Assembly: GCF_963924675.1 (NCBI RefSeq) | Contig: NC_089236.1 | Span: 64,999,306-65,063,305, forward strand | Reading direction: 5' to 3' | Origin: Phocoena phocoena | Lineage: Eukaryota > Chordata > Mammalia > Artiodactyla > Phocoenidae | Length of the DNA stretch: 64,000 bases | Shown: positions 11,082-22,129 of the stretch, in pieces | How the letters are laid out: every line of letters starts with the position of its first letter | Numbering within the stretch: position 1 is the first letter of the stretch | The notes under the pieces: generated by a model | What the model was told of the DNA's origin: nothing | The model's database searches: none | What the model saw: only the letters and a program-made list of their open reading frames with translations | Position numbers and translations under genes: made by a program

Positions 11082-11404
11082 GGACTTCCCTGGTGGCGCA
11101 GTGGTTAAGAATCTGCCTGCCAGTGCAGGGGACACGGGTTAGAGCTCTGGTCTGGGAAGATCCCACATGCCGCAGAGCAGCTAAGCCCATGCACCACAAC
11201 TACTGAGCCGGCACTCTAAAGCCCCTGAGCCACAACTACTGAGTCCACGTGCCACAACTACTGAAGCCTGCGTGCCTAAAGCCCGTGTTCCACAACAAGG
11301 GAAGTCACCTCAGTGAGTAGCCCCTGCTCAGTGCAACTAGAGAAAGCCCGCGCACAGCAACAAAGACCCAACGCAGCCAAAAATAAATAAACTTATTAAA
11401 AAAA
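11082..11404 (+). mobile_element. Long-form CHR SINE
   Basis: Has the CHR head (ACTTCCCTGGTGGCGCAGTG), but the body contains the repeated ACAACTACTGAG modules, CTAGAGAAAGCCCGCGCACAG and an AAAATAAATAAACTTATTAAA-type tail. That is the longer CHR form shared with ruminants and hippos. A perfect 14 bp duplication ATAAAGAGTGGGAG flanks it (11068-11081 and 11405-11418). It is the only long-form copy in the window, against eleven short ones. Confidence 0.93.
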
Positions 11405-11418
11405 ATAAAGAGTGGGAG

Positions 11419-12839
11419 AGAGATTAAAAATATGAGAAAGAGAAGAATGACAGTCTACAATAATAAAGAAAATAAAGGTTAAGAGCATGAAAAAGGAATT
11501 AGGGCCAGGATCATTTTGAAGGTGAGGATAGAAGAAGCAGGAGATGGGTAAATGATGGAATCTTAGGATGCAGAGATGAGATGCTCAAGAAGTTCACAAA
11601 AGATGACCTTTCTCAGTGAAATCAACAAGTATAACTTGCTGAGATTAAAAAAGGGAGGTTTGGGGACTGGAAACAAATGTATAGCCAAACAAGCATATAG
11701 AGATAATGCCTACAAAGTACCCAGAACTGTGGGTGCCGTGTATAGGTGCCCAGTGAATGGAAGCTATGATGGCATTAATTTTACAAGGGGGACAGAATCC
11801 TTGTACTAATCCCCAAACCTCACTTCCTCAAGCCTAACTTTAACATTATTAGATTCTGGAGAACTTAACAATTGTCGTTATCATTCAGGCTAACCAGAAA
11901 CTGATTCGTTTTGTGGTCCTCACTACATGGTAAACTTCTTGAGACAGAAATTCGTTTTAAATTTTGAAATAGATTTCTAGTCTCTCGTTCAATTCAAGGA
12001 CAACGGACATTCAGTAAATACTCGTCCTCAAGTCTGGCGTTATAACACCACGGCACCCAGACATTAATGAAAAGTAAAATATCTTTCATGTGTATTTGTC
12101 TAATTCCGTAAACAAAGAGGCTTCTATTTCTGGAAAGAGATTCTGCAGTTCACGATGGGAGTCCTTTCAAATGGAGTCAGTACCTACAAATCATAACACT
12201 TGTGTGTTAGAGACAAAAATTAGTTGTGACTCTGGTAGAGGTACTTTAAAGCCAAGAGTCTGCTTGGCATATTTATACAGCTCGTATTTACTTTTGCTAA
12301 GACAATTAAATTTGTAACAATTATGAGGCTGCCCAGATCTCTTTAGTAATGGGTATTGATTGTTAGGAAGAGGAGCTTTACCTCATTAAAAATAAAGGGT
12401 TTTAGTCATTGTGGCTCCAGTCAGCAGAACCTGGAGTCATTGTTGCAATAATCATGTGTTTGATGGATATATTAGGGTCTCTTTAAAGCTTCAGTTGTAA
12501 CATAATGATTTGCAAAGCTTTCAACAGTTAATTATCTTGTATGTCACAGAACTGTCTCTTCAGCTTGGTCTAAAAGAAAACTGGAGTAAAAGGTGAGATT
12601 CCCCTTCAGAAGAGGATTTACAGAGGGTTTGTTGGCTTGTTTTTGTCTGTGACTCAGTGTCCAGTGGGGTGGGGACTGCAGAGAATTATTCAAACGTTTG
12701 GGGTGAGCAGTATCTCAGTAATCATGGAATATTTGAGTACTTGTCATGGAGTAGTGGAAAATGAGGTTGGGACACTTAAGCGGCGCCAGGTTATAGAAAA
12801 CCATGACTTGCAGATGAAGAATATGAAGGTTCTGTAATA
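11419..12839. other. Unique sequence, no gene
   Basis: No gene is supported and no repeat is confidently named. About 12390-12560 is a low-repeat block discussed as a possible conserved element. Confidence 0.45.
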
Positions 12840-13420
12840 GTCAGTGGAGAACCACAGAAGATTCTTGAGCAGGGGACTAGTGCATTGGTTTAGAAGGATT
12901 AATCTGGCTGTTACAGTGAGTGGAGTTGCGGGGTGTGGAGTGAGTGAGGTGGAGAAAGAGGGAGGAAAATAGAAAACATCTTGAGGCAATTAGAACACAT
13001 TGAACGGTGTGGCAGTAAGCCTGGCACAAACTCATAACGGAGTGATCTATCAAGATAAAGTGGAGGGGCTTCCCTGGAGGCGCACTGGTTGAGAGTCCGC
13101 CTGCCGATGCAGGGGACACGGGTTCGTGCCCCGGTCCGGGAAGATCCCACATGCCGCGGAGCGGCTGGGCCCGTGAGCCATGGCCGCTGAGCCTGCGCGT
13201 CCGGAGCCTGTGCTCTGCAATGGGAGAGGCCACAACAGTGAGAGGCCCGCGTACCGAAAGAAAAAAAAAAAAAGATAAAGCGGAGAGGAGAGAGGGGAAG
13301 GACCAGGGAGTATCTGGGATCTGTATGTGAGCATATTTGATGAATCATCAAACATAGGGTAGGGAGGGGGCTGGAGTCACAGATAATATAGAGTTTTGCA
13401 TTTGAGTGATATTTAAATCA
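12840..13420 (-). mobile_element. L2 LINE, antisense, split by a SINE
   Basis: GAGCAGGGGACTAGTGCATTGG, AAGGATTAATCTGGCTGTTAC, GGTGGAGAAAGAGGGAGG and, after the nested SINE, GGGATCTGTATGTGAGCATA follow the reverse complement of L2 ORF2/3' sequence in order. The CHR SINE at 13065-13271 sits inside. No intact reverse transcriptase frame remains. Confidence 0.6.
13065..13271 (+). mobile_element. Cetacean CHR SINE (short form), nested in L2
   Basis: Full-length short CHR with two changes in the head (CTGGAGGCGCACTGG). Target duplication AAGATAAAGTGGAG at 13051-13064 and AAGATAAAGCGGAG at 13272-13285, with one T/C difference. The 101-146 codon antisense frames here come from the SINE body. Confidence 0.95.
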
Positions 13421-13554
13421 CTGATACAATTAGTTAAAAGATAAATATTTTTTAACTAGTTGATATTGTGAAAGATTTAGACCTGTAGAATTGAAAATAC
13501 CAGCAGAAAAACCAAATAGTCATACTCAAAAGAGAGTTAGAATATGTTATTCTA

Positions 13555-14105
13555 TAGTACATTTCTCTTTGTGAAAATGTGCAAAGGTTTTCATTTGTTT
13601 TGTTTGTTTTTTACCATAGAATTACTGGGTCATACGATATGGGCATTTTCAATTTCTTGGACAGTGCCGACTTGCTCTCTGAAGTGCTTGTACAAATTTA
13701 AATTCCCCTCGGCTCTTTATAAGAGTTTTCCTTCCCTGATACTTGTTGTCAGAATTTTTACCATTTTGCTAACAGTCTCTCTCTTTAGTTGACATTTTCC
13801 TAATTACTAATAAACATGAGACTTTTTTAATATGTTTAATTTTTTAATATGTTTAATGGTAATATGTCTAATGGTAATATGAATAGGATATCCCTAGTCT
13901 CTGGACACATATTCTGTGTCCATTTTTTCCTATTTTATTTTTCTTACTGGTCTTATAAGTGTCCTTTATATAAAATGATGCTAATCCTTTGTTTGCTTAT
14001 GTGTCTTACAAATATCTTTTTTGAGTCTGGTTCTTTAACCTTCACATATGTCCCTTTGTTTCTAAAATATACCTTTAAATATATTGCCCAAAACTCTCTG
14101 TAGTT
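13555..14105 (-). mobile_element. Old L1 fragment, antisense
   Basis: AGAATTACTGGGTCATACGA, then TGCTCTCTGAAGTGCTTGTAC, AAATTCCCCTCGGCTC, and later CTTATAAGTGTCCTTTATATA and AATCCTTTGTTTGCTTATG follow the reverse strand of an old L1M 3' region. It is highly diverged and no L1 frame is intact. Confidence 0.6.
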
Positions 14106-16264
14106 ATGGACATTTTATCTTGTAAGACTCACCTAATAATTCATTCCTTCTGTGAAGCATTCTCTGATTTTCCACATGAAATTGTCTGCTCTTTCATTTC
14201 TTCCTTCTTATATATTATGTACTCTATAATATAGAGTATCTTATAGTATATTTAACATAGAGTCATCATAGCACCTCTGATAATTATAATGGTGTATTTA
14301 CATTTCAGTCTCTAGATTATATACTCCTGATGGCTCTCTTCGCCTTTGTATTTCTAGAAGCTGACCCAAGGTCCAGGATATGGTAGGCATTCAGTAATTG
14401 TTTCTCAGTGTGAACTCCTTTGGGAAAATGAGTGTACCATTTCCACTTATTTCTGAAGGATTTTTACGTCTCTGAAGTCATAGACCCTATCTCTTCACAC
14501 TCGTATCACCCAACAATGGCAAGCCTCTTATAAGATGACGAATAAGCATATAACCTTATTAAAAGCTAATCAGTACACTTGAACCACTGTTTTTCTTGAC
14601 TCATCCCAAGAAAACTAAGCATTATAAAAAGTAATTTTTCATTTATACATCTGCTGTTAAAATACAATTATCATATTCACTAGGAGTTTACAGTACATTT
14701 CAGAAAGAACTAAAAAGTTGATTACGAACTTTGGCAGCTCTAGTTTTTAATTGAAGGTGATGAAAAGAACTTTGATGATCACTCCAAAGCCATCTAATCA
14801 GTTTTTATTCAAAAAGTATTTGAGATCCAAATACATGCCTAGAGAGCTACCCATTGACAAAGCCTAGAGTTATTTCATTTGTTGAATTACACGTCTTTAA
14901 ACTCTTAACAATCCAGGGCCTTCCCTGCAATATGCTAGAGGTGACCTAACTCAGTGGCAGCCTCCTGGAGGATGTGCTGGAGGAGCTGATCTTGGGAATT
15001 CACACATACACTCTTTCACCAGATGCAGGTAGTCAAATAGCAATGGCCAGATTTACCCACTTTGAACTCCTTAAAGCTTATGTTACGCACTTTGATTGCC
15101 GAGGCCTCTTTCCATAGCATCATCTTAATACCTAAAGGGCAGTGACGGCCTGGAAAATTGCAGATTCTTTTCTTTTAGAACTTTCTCCCAGGCTTTCCAT
15201 TCTTTTCTTTGCCGTATACTTGTATGGTGTTATTTTTCTGTTAAGCATCGGGGCTATTTGAAGTATGACTGGCACATCTTTTATGCGGCTCTGTAGCAAC
15301 GTGGATGATACCTTTTGGAGCTGACAGTCTTCTTATGGAAAGTGCCATTTTTCTTTTTTTCTGTAGATACAGATCACGGAGAGAATGGACTTCTCTTTTT
15401 ACTTCAGTGAAGCTACTGCTACCTAATTTTCATTGATGATAGCACATGCAAAAATTGGCTTTAACGCTCGGCTGGCTCATCATGGCCGTGGTGATTGGAG
15501 TTGAGCGTGTTAATTGGTTACCCACGCTCACACGGGATTTGATTAGATACCTAATTCTCTTGGGCAACTCTTTGAGCCTATCACAACTGTTTTTGAAGAG
15601 AAGGGTACTCTTTTCACATAACTTCATTAAGAGCATTTGCTCAGACCTCAGACATACGGCAATCTCGAGGAGAGTTCAAAGAATGCCATTCTGAAGGCGC
15701 AGGTCACTTTTCTAATCTTACCCTAAGATCCTTATAAATTCCACGTGATAGTCTTTTCAACCATGAAACATTACCTCTTGTTCATTTTCTAAGTATAAAA
15801 AGCACAAGTGGGAACTCTACAATTCACATTTGTGAGCTGCTAAGTCTTAAGTTTTTATTTTTAAATGGACCCTCGGGAGCAAAAACAGTTGAGTTAATCA
15901 TACCCGCAGCTCCTAGCACAGTATTATTATCCATTCCTGCAGGGCTTGTTTGATTTCCTTCTTTTACCCTATATTCCCTTTTCCCCCACCACTCACTCTA
16001 ATGTGTTCGATGTACGTCCTTAAACGTGCATGCACCTTATACAATATGCAGTGTTGTTATGAAAGTTTCCAAATTTTCAAGGATAATAAACTTTCCAGTA
16101 TCAATAGCCTTGTTCACTGTAACTTGAACTTGAGCAAACTAAAGCTTTAGCAAATGTTGTAAAAGAGGTAAATGATGGAGCCATAGTATCCATGGGAAAT
16201 GTTCAAATTCAGTCAGCTGGAAAGTGATTTCATGTTTGTGAGCCATTTAAACCGCGGTAGGTGG
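14106..16264. other. Mostly unique DNA
   Basis: About 14290-14405 carries a weak sense L2/MIR 3'-end resemblance (GTCCAGGATATGGTAGGCATTCAG). About 15360-15700 is a repeat-free block with unusually many CpGs for this neighbourhood, treated in findings. No gene is supported. Confidence 0.45.
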
Positions 16265-16440
16265 CCTTTATCGAACAGTGACTATGATCCAGGCACAGAA
16301 CCAAGGTTTTTCCTTAGCTTTACAAAAACTATTCAGGGTGGCATTATTATCCCCACTACAAATGAAATTAAGAGAGAAAGTGAACAAACAAAAGATACAC
16401 AGCTAAATTTTGATTCTGCAGTTAAATTACGTCTGTAGTC
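16265..16440 (-). mobile_element. MIR SINE (antisense)
   Basis: TATGATCCAGGCACAGAACC, GCATTATTATCCCCACTACAA and TACACAGCTAAATTTTGATTC match an inverted MIR in order. The 79-codon frame is inside it. Confidence 0.6.
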
Positions 16441-16479
16441 TTGTCTCCAAAAATGGCAAGGTTCATGTCTGGAAATTCT

Positions 16480-16770
16480 AAGGAGTAAAAGATATCCTAA
16501 AGAGATCTGAGAAGATTTCATTGAGGAAGAGGCATATGGCCTAAGCATTGAAGAACAGATCAAATTTGTACAGGCTTGTAGGAGAAGGACTCACCATAAG
16601 CAAGGATACAGAGGTGAATTTGAGAGACAGGAAGCAGACTCCTTTGGCTGGATTGCAGGGGTGGTCATTAGACAGAGAGAAAGGCAGGCGAAATCCAAAT
16701 CATTAGACATTAGCTATGAAGCTAAGAAGTTTGGTTCTATCTAAAGGGATATAGAAGTTTATTTTCGGGG
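16480..16770 (-). mobile_element. Probable degraded L2 (antisense)
   Basis: GATTTCATTGAGGAAGAGGCA, GGAAGCAGACTCCTTTGGCTGG and TTAGCTATGAAGCTAAGAAG keep the order of inverted L2 3' sequence. Similarity by eye is weak. Confidence 0.4.
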
Positions 16771-16959
16771 AGGTTAGGATCAGGGGCGGGAGTGGGGGAA
16801 ATTTCTTCCTCGGGTTCACGTATCCAAGTTAAGGTATGACATGCAAGACAAGGTGGCCACATCACCCATGAACTTTGCACAGCCCCGTCTGTGTTCTACT
16901 GGACACAACCCAGTTGAGAAGGGTAAGACTAAGAACGGAAATAATTGAAAAAGATAATA

Positions 16960-17185
16960 TTTATTGAGTTTTTTGGGGTGTCAAGCTGGGAGCTTTCCAT
17001 AAATTATATTGCTTGATCCTTGTAACAATACAAAATGTTAGCACTATTATTTTCCCACTTTACAAACTTTGAAATGAGACTTAACAAAAGTTGGATTATT
17101 AACCCAGAATCACACAACTAGGAAAATGGACAAGTACCACGAGAATCAATGTGTCTCAACCGCTAAACTCTACTGTCTCCTATGA
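16960..17185 (-). mobile_element. MIR SINE (antisense)
   Basis: TATTTATTGAGTTTTTTGGGG, TAAATTATATTGCTTGATCC, TTTCCCACTTTACAAAC and CACACAACTAGGAAAATGG match inverted MIR in order and at the expected spacing. Confidence 0.65.
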
Positions 17186-17875
17186 AACGGTTAAATGTAT
17201 TAAACGGAGCCAACTAGTTTAAACTCAAGGCAGTATTGTGGATATTTTTATCTGATTTCAACTGAGAAAATAGAACACAGACAAGTGCTCTCTAAGGAAA
17301 CCAGGCCATAGGTTTATAGAATGAAATCATCACTTTGAAGGATGTACTTCATCCTCTCCAAGTACTTAGGCAGATAGGACCGTACATTTTAATAGAGTCG
17401 TGTGGCTGCAAAGGGCCTCCAGGGGGCCATTTAGCCATCTCCTTTTTGCACCTGAAGGTTTTTTCAAGATTTGAAATGCATAGGTAATGAGTTTTATGTC
17501 GGGGGAAGGAGGTCAAACCTTTAGTATTATGTGGGTTCAGCTGTTATGAGGGAGATGGTCCCAGGTGGATTTTTGAAGCAAAGGGAAAATAAATCTCTTC
17601 AGACAAGGGAGCTGCCTTTTCCTTCATTTATTTAGCATCATTTCTCTGTCTCTAAACCAATCTTTCACCTTCTGTAGTAATGGAGAATAGACTCATTGGC
17701 TCTTCCTCAGTTCATGAACCAACTAGGCACAGAGAGAATTTGGGAATCTGTAATCCAGGTAGAAGAGAGTTTGGGAGCACATTTACATGTACACAGATGG
17801 CACACAGAAACCTGTGCATTCTAGAGGAGAAATCATGGCCTTGTAGCTGGAATTCCTAAGCTCCCAACACAAATT
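17186..17875. other. Unique sequence, no gene
   Basis: No gene or confident repeat. GCAAAGGGCCTCCAGGGGGCC near 17410 may be a remnant of an old SINE, too short to call. Confidence 0.4.
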
Positions 17876-17994
17876 TATTTGGGTTGGCCAAAAAGTTTGT
17901 TTGGTTAATGAATGCTTTCAATAAAGTTCTTGGTGAAAATGAAAAATGTCTTTTATTTTTACTTATAACCAAATGACCTTTTTGGCCAACCCAT
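17876..17994. mobile_element. Mariner-derived MITE
   Basis: A 119 bp unit bounded by TA. The left terminus TTTGGGTTGGCCAAAAAG and right terminus CTTTTTGGCCAACCCA are inverted repeats of about 25 bp, the mariner type common in cetartiodactyls. No transposase remains. The internal sequence is the reverse complement of the element at 59124-59465 once the SINE there is removed, so the two are paralogues. Confidence 0.85.
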
Positions 17995-20400
17995 ACAAAT
18001 GCTTCTATGGACGCTTGATAAAGAAAGCTTATACTATTTCCACTTTCTTGAACTGTAAAATTCATATATCTCCACTTTACACAATATGTGTAGTCCTGTG
18101 TGTAAATCACATTTTAGTAAATAAAAATATATTCCCAATTCACTAAAAGAGGTTGACCTATAGAAACCCTAAGGCCATTCTCTTCATTCCCTAAATGATT
18201 TAATTACATGTATCAAGATTTTTTCAGTGAGGGGCCTGGATTTTCCCCTTACCTATTTCATAGAAATATTGTAAGAATTCAATGTTTAGAGACTCCTAAT
18301 TTTCTGAGATTGATATAAGAAGGCAGGGTAATTATTAATAATAAGTATTTATCAGCATTATAGCTCAGTGTTTTAGTATTGGGGTTATAAATTGAACATT
18401 TTAATAAATTACGTTTGTTGAGGAGAGAAGAGAAATAGTTAATTGGATGGTTAATTGTTATTGAATGCTGGATACGCTACATACACTAGCTAATATAATC
18501 TGCACAACAGCCCTACTCATTAAATCAATACATATGGATGAAATGCCTGCTATGTGCCAGGCGCTGGGCTGGGTATTGGAGATAGAATGGTGGGTGAGCC
18601 AGTTGCAGTGTTCCAACTCGTGGAGCTTCAGAACCAGAGAAAATTAAACAAGTTCTAACCATACATGGAAAAGTGTGCAGGGGGCCCAAGGGAGCAGGGG
18701 CTCTGCATCTCAACATTTCAGTCTGAGGCCCTGAGGGCAGTTCCGCTCAGAACCCACATGGGTAAGGAGGTGGCGGGCTTGGACAATTAAGAAGTAGGAC
18801 CCAGGTATGGCTGCCTCCAAAGCCAGTGGCTTCTTTCCTGTCACACCGTCCTGCCTCCTAAGAGTAACTGATCATTTCCCAGAAGATCTCTTTCAATTTT
18901 AAGCATTTGAACAAGGATACCTTAAGGTCAATAGTATTAGCACTAGCCCTTATGTTTGCCTCCCACCATGGAGAAAGAACTCTTGGTCTTTTCCATTTCC
19001 ACTCTCACTGATGAAGATGCTGTTGCTACAGTTGCCTAGACGCTGCCTTCAAGGATGTGTGAGTGGAGATGATAGTCATTAAAGAGAGTAATGGCGTTCA
19101 AACAGCAGGTGTTCTAACATACTGCTCTCCAGACTCAGCAAGCATGTTAACATCAACGTTTTTGTCAGCCTTCAAGGCACTGGCATAATGAGTTGATTTT
19201 TTAATTTTAATTATTATTATTTTCATGAAAATGAAACATAACAATTGATTTTTTTTTTCTGAGATAGAGCGCTGAGGCCCCCATTCCTGAGGCCCTTGAG
19301 ATTACTTTTGCTTCAGGGTATTTCAGTTACCCTTGCAGTACACTAAGAGCAGCTGCATTAATATCCTATTCATTCCATGGCAGTCATTGTTCCCTACTTG
19401 GTATCCAACAGAGTTGCACAAGCGTACTGCCTCATAAGGCTGCTTTCTCCCCACCAGATGATTTGTAACGTGCAGAAAATGACTTGTACATGCCACCTCG
19501 CCCACTCTGCTGTTAGCACCAGGCCCATAGTGTGGCTGAGACATAGAAACACAGGGCTTCATTGTCATTCCAAAGGTGTTGTATCCTGAATAATCATTCT
19601 ATGTCATTAACAAATGGAATTCCCGGGTAAATGTTTGAGTAGGTGTATAATATCAAGAGTGGATGTCATAGACCACTTTTATTATTCTTGGAGAAAATAC
19701 TACCTGTAATTTGGCTTCTCTCATTCGTCTTAATTACCATTTACAGTTTAGAGCTTAGAGGGCAATTACCTAACTCTCACATGTTTATAAAGAATCATAA
19801 GAAGGGGAAGCAAAGATGGTCCGGGCCAAGTAAGTCGTCATATTTATTTTAGCTATTCATTCATTCACTCCAAAAATATTTACTGAGCACTTACTCTGTG
19901 CCAGGTTCAGGGTTAGACTCTGCTCACAAGAAAAGAACAAGGAAGACAGTAACGAGGGGAAGGACACTCAAACTTCAGCAGGCACCTTGGGCTACGTGAC
20001 TAACTCTTAACTCTGCCAACAGGACGCCTTCTTAGTTCAGCTTTCCATTTTATTACCGTTACTCTTTGGGCAAATAATTAACAAAAATACAGCTAGGTTT
20101 TCATAAGTGAAGATGATTCCTGAATACAGATGTGGAGGTTATTGGAGTAGGGAACAGGAACAAACTTGGAAAATTAATTTCCTGAGGGCGTCTTTTGTAA
20201 TTTAAGGAAATTGAAAACTTTTGTTTTATGTCATTTTTGAAATAAAGATTAAGATGTTTTAGATATGTGTCTGCCTTTTAGGTGTCCAAAATGATTTCTA
20301 AAACCCATCGATAGAAGGATTTTAATGCAAAACTGCATATAATTCGATCATTAGAATTATTGAATGTGGAGGAAATATGCAGGGAAATAAGGGGGATGGG
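17995..20400. other. Unique DNA with two short L2 pieces
   Basis: Antisense L2 3' ends lie at about 18525-18655 (GCTATGTGCCAGGCGCTGGGC) and 19855-19950 (TTTACTGAGCACTTACTCTG). The remainder, including 18660-19850, shows no gene and no repeat I can name. Confidence 0.5.
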
Positions 20401-20513
20401 CAGGAGAGTCTAAGATACCAACCTAGCATCATCCCTGCTGTTTCCCAGGTCATTCCACTTGGACGTACGATGTTTCTCCTTTTGTTTTTTTTTCTATTCA
20501 TCCTTTGGGGGGT
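20401..20513 (+). repeat. Donor segment A of an inverted copy
   Basis: This 113 bp recurs inverted at 21984-22096 with 111 of 113 bases identical; the differences are in GACGTACGAT versus GACATACGAC. It looks like ordinary unique sequence, including a nine-T run conserved in both copies. Confidence 0.95.
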
Positions 20514-20617
20514 TTTCGTTTGTTTGTTTTCTTCTTGTTTTTCATCTCCTCTGTCTCCATGCAGGAAAACTCACATTTTCCCTTTTAACTAAAGTTTCTA
20601 CTTCCTTTCAGAGTTTA

Positions 20618-20620
<3 letters not shown>

Positions 20621-20674
<54 letters not shown>
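20621..20674. repeat. (AT)27 microsatellite
   Basis: 27 uninterrupted AT units. They lie between segments A and B of the inverted copy and so belong to the 354 bp the copy skips. Confidence 0.97.
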
Positions 20675-20678
<4 letters not shown>

Positions 20679-20867
20679 CCTTACGTAAGCCACCTTTCTT
20701 GTACTAAGTCAAGCCTCTGCCTTGATCTCTTTCCAGCGATGAGCAAAACCAGTTCCTTGTCTGTAAGGTAGGGAATTCATCAGATTCAGGTCCCCATGGG
20801 TTGTTCGGGCAGAAGAGAAACTGATTATATACCAAAGAAACGTTTCTCATGGATGGCTTCACTGCAC

Positions 20868-20900
20868 TGCAGGATGTCTCTGGTCATAACTGGGGCTTCT
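20868..20900 (+). repeat. Donor segment B of an inverted copy
   Basis: 33 bp found inverted at 22097-22129 with one difference (AACTGG versus AACCGG). Here B lies 354 bp after A; in the inverted copy B is joined directly to the start of A. Confidence 0.9.
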
Positions 20901-20974
20901 CCAGTAACGATTCAATACTATGCGTTCATGAGCATCACAGCTGAAACTCAAATCTAGATATTCAGATCCCTGGT

Positions 20975-21105
20975 CTATATACATGTGTGTATACGTGTAT
21001 ATGCATGTGTGCATGTTTATATACAAATTTAAGTTATTACATATATATATACATATACCTATGTATGTCTGTACTTACGTATAAATTAAAATTATATATA
21101 GGTAA
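20975..21105. repeat. AT/GT-rich simple-repeat tract
   Basis: Imperfect alternating TATG/TACA/TATATA repeats (for example GTGTGTATACGTGTATATGC). Confidence 0.8.
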
Positions 21106-21127
21106 AATCAAAGTTCTTGTGACAATC

Positions 21128-21830
21128 ATCATACATTCACTCATTTATTTAATGATATTATTGAGCACCTGCTATACGCCAGGCCCTGGGAGTACAGTGA
21201 ATGAGAAAAAGCCTACGCTCTATTGGAGTTTACATTGCGATAGAGGAAAATAGGCAGCAATGGAGTAAAAAGTAAATGATTTAGTCTATCAGTTAGTGAT
21301 AAGTGCTATGAAGAAAAGTAATGCAGAGATGGGAGCAAGAGAGTCAAAGGTTGGGGGAGGGGAAGTTTGTCCTTATAAATGGCATCCTCCGGGAAGGCTT
21401 CGCTGACAAGGTGACATTTGAGCAGACACCTGAAAAACGTGAATGAGAAGGCAAGGGGCTCTCTGGGCGAAAGTTCATTACAGGCAAAGGGAACAGCAAG
21501 TGCAAAGGCCCTGTGGCAGGACAGTGTGTGGCTTCTTCCAGACACAGGAACGAGCAGTTTCTCTGAATTTATACACCTTGGCAGAAGGGTGGCATTGGGG
21601 TAGAGAGGCACCATTTACACAGAAAACAGTGTGACTGGTGCCCCCTAGAGCTGTGCAGTGAGTCATGCCTTGTAAGGACACCAGTATGGCTAGAGTGGAA
21701 GGAAGGAGGGGAAAGTAATGGACGACGTCTGAGAGGTAGCAAGGAGCCAGATCTCAGAGGGCTTTACAGGCCTGTGGAAGGACTTAGTTTTACTTTAATG
21801 GAGGACTGGTAATGTTCAATGTCCAGGAGG
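21128..21830 (-). mobile_element. L2 LINE 3' portion (antisense)
   Basis: In order: ATTATTGAGCACCTGCTATACGCC, TAAGTGCTATGAAGAAAAG, GAAGGCTTCGCTGACAAGGTGAC, AGGGAACAGCAAGTGCAAAGG, CTCAGAGGGCTTTACAGGCCTG. This is the reverse complement of the last ~700 bp of L2. The minus-strand frame at 21306-21614 is decayed L2 C-terminal sequence, not a gene. It is one of the best-preserved L2 copies here. Confidence 0.85.
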
Positions 21831-21933
21831 GTCTTGGCTTTGATTTGTACCATTTCTAATTGCAATGATGGAAATACTCTCGCTGGAGCTGTGTTCGTGT
21901 GTGACTGAGTTGCCGAACGTAGAGCTGGGAAGA

Positions 21934-21979
21934 GAAGTGTAGAGGTGCACTCTTCTGTAGAAGTGTAGTGCACTCTTCT
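21934..21979. repeat. Short tandem duplication at rearrangement edge
   Basis: GAAGTGTAGAGGTGCACTC + TTCT (21934-21956) is followed after 3 bp by GAAGTGTAGTGCACTCTTCT (21960-21979), the same sequence minus AGG. It abuts the inverted copy that begins at 21984. Confidence 0.85.
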
Positions 21980-21983
21980 ATTC

Positions 21984-22129
21984 ACCCCCCAAAGGATGAA
22001 TAGAAAAAAAAACAAAAGGAGAAACGTCGTATGTCCAAGTGGAATGACCTGGGAAACAGCAGGGATGATGCTAGGTTGGTATCTTAGACTCTCCTGAGAA
22101 GCCCCGGTTATGACCAGAGACATCCTGCA
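21984..22129 (-). repeat. Inverted, re-ordered copy of segments A and B
   Basis: These 146 bp are the reverse complement of segment B (20868-20900) fused to segment A (20401-20513), 143 of 146 bases identical. The B/A junction has a 1 bp overlap (C at 20901 and 20401). The minus-strand open frame over this piece merely echoes the plus-strand frame at 20377. Confidence 0.95.

Noticed and set aside
20377..20707. Open frames of 71-82 codons with a Tyr-Ile repeat tail
   Set aside because: The repeat is the translation of (AT)27, and the rest lies in donor segment A, which is also seen inverted at 21984 with no coding constraint.
21306..21614. 102-codon minus-strand frame
   Set aside because: It is decayed L2 C-terminal sequence inside the antisense L2 at 21128-21830.
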